Shown here in pieces: positions 5,279 to 6,975 of a stretch of 6,975 nucleotides of DNA (positions within the stretch are counted from its first letter, which is position 1; every line of letters starts with the position of its first letter). The stretch is from Desulfobulbaceae bacterium (GTDB lineage: Bacteria > Desulfobacterota > Desulfobulbia > Desulfobulbales > Desulfurivibrionaceae): assembly GCA_003557565.1 (NCBI GenBank), contig PWOG01000350.1:1-6975 (forward strand), written 5' to 3'. Made by a program: the position numbers and the translations under genes. Under the pieces are notes generated by a model. It worked only from the letters and a program-made list of their open reading frames with translations. It did no database searches and was not told the origin of the DNA.

Positions 5279-6975
5279 GAGAATGAGCGTCAACCGGGGC
5301 GCGGAACCCCCCCGGGAAGGCCTAAGCCCGAGAACCAACTTAAAAGCTCGACCAAACAAAAAACGGTGGGCATCAACCGCTCATTCCTGATCAACACCTT
5401 CTTCCCGCTCTTCAACCGCTTCTTTCAAGAGCTGAACCTAAAACCGGTGCTCTCGGAAAGGGTCGACCCCAACGGGATCGACCAGCGCAACGCCCCCTTC
5501 TGCTACCCGGTGGAGCTGGCCCACGGCCTAATGGCCGACCTGCTGGCGCGGGACCCGGACTACCTGTTTCTGCCCCATATCCGCTCCATCAAGATAACCG
5601 ACGACGCCACCTCCTCCTGTACCTGCCCCTTTGTTCAGGGCGAGCCCTACTACCTGCGCAGCACCTTCCCCGAGGCCGAGCGGCGCCCGATCTTAAGCCC
5701 GGTTTTCGAGTTCAGCCAGGGGTTTGCCGCCAACCAGGAGGTCTTCACCGAGCTGGCCCGGCAGCTGGGGGCCGACCCCCGGCGGGCGGAAGCGGCCCTG
5801 GAGTCGGCCATCGCCGACCAGCAAGCTTTCCGCGACGACCTCAAGGAGATGGGCCGCCAGGCCCTGGCGGAGCTGGAGCAGGATCCGGAAAGCACCGCAG
5901 TGGTGCTTTTTGGCCGGCCCTACAACAGCTACGTGCGCGAGGCCAACAAAGGGATTCCGGCCAAGTTCTCCTCCCGGGGCATCCGGATCATCCCCGTGGA
6001 TATGCTGCCCTTCGAGGATGAACCCCTCGACGGGGACATGAACATGTACTGGGCCATGGGCCGGATGATCATGAAGGCGGCCCGGTTCGTCAAGAACCAT
6101 CCCCAACTCTACGGGACCTACGTCACCAACTTCTCCTGCGGCCCCGACTCCTTCCTGCTTACTTATTTTCGGGACATGATGGGCAGCAAGCCCTCCCTGA
6201 CCCTGGAGCTTGACAGCCACACCGCCGATGCCGGGCTGGAAACCAGGATCGAGGCCTTCCTGGATATCGTCCGCTATTACCGGCAGATCCAGAAGACGGT
6301 GGCTTCGGCCGACACCGCCGCCGGAACCACGACCCCGACGGCCCATCCCGGGGCAACCGCCGGGACCGCCGACTTCAAGCCGGCCACCGTCGAGATGCAG
6401 GGAAAAAACCTGGGCATTCGCCGGGCCGACGGCTCCTGGGTGCCCATGACCGACCCCCGGGTGAAAGTGGTGCTGCCGGCCATGGGCCGTTTTGGCACCG
6501 ACCTGGTGGCGGCTGCTTTCCGCCGCCGCGGCATCCGGGCCGAGGCCCTGCCGCCGGCCGACGAGGAGGCCCTGAAGCTGGGCCGGGGCAACTCCTCCTG
6601 CAAGGAATGCCTGCCCCTGCAGACCACCATCGGCACCATGCTCCAGTATCTCCAGAAACACCGGCCCAAAGGCGAGATCACCGCCTATTTCATGGCCACC
6701 ACCGACGGCCCCTGCCGGTTCGGCCAGTACCACGTCTTTGCCGGCCGGACCATCGCCCGCCACCGGATCCCCGACGCCGCCGTGCTGTCGCTGAGTTCCA
6801 CCAACAGTTACGGGGGCCTGGGCAACAGCTTCACCCTGGCGGCCTGGCGGGCCATTGTCATCGGGGACCTGCTCAACGAAATCTGGTCCACCATCCTGAC
6901 CGGCGCCGTGGACAAGGAAGAAGGCGAGGCGATTTTGTGGCGGGAGCAGCGGGCCCTTGCCCAGGTCATCGATCA
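5270..6975 (+). CDS. 2-hydroxyacyl-CoA dehydratase activase-related protein (DUF2229/HgdB-like), 3' end outside window
   Basis: The frame is open from 5126 to the window edge; from ATG 5270 it gives 568 residues so far. Seen: VGINRSFLINTFFPLF (33-48), the usual opening of a DUF2229 domain; APFCYPVELAHG (C78); SSCTCPFVQGEPYY (C117, C119); TNFSCGPDSF (C290); a low-complexity Ala/Thr/Pro linker near 347-367; then an HgdB-like part with SSCKECLPLQTT (C444, C447) and DGPCRFGQYHV (C482). The spread-out conserved cysteines suggest an iron-sulfur cluster, as in dehydratase subunits and activases of anaerobes that remove water from 2-hydroxyacyl-CoA by ATP-driven electron transfer. Related proteins often carry two activase (BcrAD/BadFG) domains in front of DUF2229; none fits here because rsmJ lies directly upstream. 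The start is doubtful: ATG 5228, ATG 5270 (inside a hairpin, AGG directly adjacent) and GTG 5366 (first residue of the conserved domain) all lack a good ribosome binding site. Residues 1-32 look like translated repeat sequence. It may be a standalone form or a 5'-truncated gene. Confidence 0.8.
   Translation, partial: MPAENERQPGRGTPPGRPKPENQLKSSTKQKTVGINRSFLINTFFPLFNRFFQELNLKPVLSERVDPNGIDQRNAPFCYPVELAHGLMADLLARDPDYLFLPHIRSIKITDDATSSCTCPFVQGEPYYLRSTFPEAERRPILSPVFEFSQGFAANQEVFTELARQLGADPRRAEAALESAIADQQAFRDDLKEMGRQALAELEQDPESTAVVLFGRPYNSYVREANKGIPAKFSSRGIRIIPVDMLPFEDEPLDGDMNMYWAMGRMIMKAARFVKNHPQLYGTYVTNFSCGPDSFLLTYFRDMMGSKPSLTLELDSHTADAGLETRIEAFLDIVRYYRQIQKTVASADTAAGTTTPTAHPGATAGTADFKPATVEMQGKNLGIRRADGSWVPMTDPRVKVVLPAMGRFGTDLVAAAFRRRGIRAEALPPADEEALKLGRGNSSCKECLPLQTTIGTMLQYLQKHRPKGEITAYFMATTDGPCRFGQYHVFAGRTIARHRIPDAAVLSLSSTNSYGGLGNSFTLAAWRAIVIGDLLNEIWSTILTGAVDKEEGEAILWREQRALAQVID

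Noticed and set aside
4981..5286. A plus-strand frame of about 100 codons over the rsmJ 5' end and intergenic region
   Set aside because: It overlaps the rsmJ start and the tandem hairpins, and its second half is Gly/Arg-rich translated repeat sequence.
5693..6763. A 356-codon minus-strand open frame opposite the dehydratase-related gene
   Set aside because: Gly/Val/His-rich shadow of a conserved plus-strand protein; no domain recognised.

Overview
This GC-rich window holds six protein-coding genes, two copies of a long palindromic repeat, and a divergent intergenic region full of small hairpins. The gene mix is YjgA/DarP, RsmJ, a PPC/DUF296 protein, an iron-type alcohol dehydrogenase, a DegT-type aminotransferase and a 2-hydroxyacyl-CoA dehydratase/activase-related protein. 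It suggests a Gram-negative, probably anaerobic proteobacterium-like organism. A sulfate- or sulfur-metabolising Desulfobacterota lineage is my best guess, but this is inference; no 16S or other taxonomic marker is present.

Left part (about 1-1700). A minus-strand pair, darP (ribosome assembly factor) followed by a PPC/DUF296-domain protein, probably forms an operon. It ends in an intrinsic terminator built into the last codons and stop of the DUF296 gene. This pair is bracketed by two copies of a roughly 135-bp palindromic repeat in opposite orientations (10-143 and 1544-1680). The second copy forms most of the leader of the next gene.

Middle part (1734-4270). Two plus-strand genes encode an Fe-dependent (group III) alcohol dehydrogenase with an intact metal site and a PLP aminotransferase of the DegT/DnrJ/EryC1/StrS family with an intact catalytic lysine. 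An alcohol-oxidising enzyme beside a sugar aminotransferase is the logic of the KdnB/KdnA pair, which makes 8-amino-Kdo for lipopolysaccharide in Shewanella. The aminotransferase here resembles KdnA as I remember it. The dehydrogenase looks like a generic FucO/YiaY-type enzyme rather than KdnB itself.

Right part (4254-6975). rsmJ (16S rRNA m2G1516 methyltransferase) is on the minus strand and overlaps the end of the aminotransferase gene by 17 bp. It has a good sigma70-like promoter with a palindrome at its -10/start region. Diverging from it is a large gene, open to the window edge, for a DUF2229/HgdB-like protein of the 2-hydroxyacyl-CoA dehydratase activase group. It has no activase domains in front of it. 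Its apparent start lies in a string of tandem hairpins, so its 5' end is uncertain and it may be a truncated relative of the large fused activase proteins.
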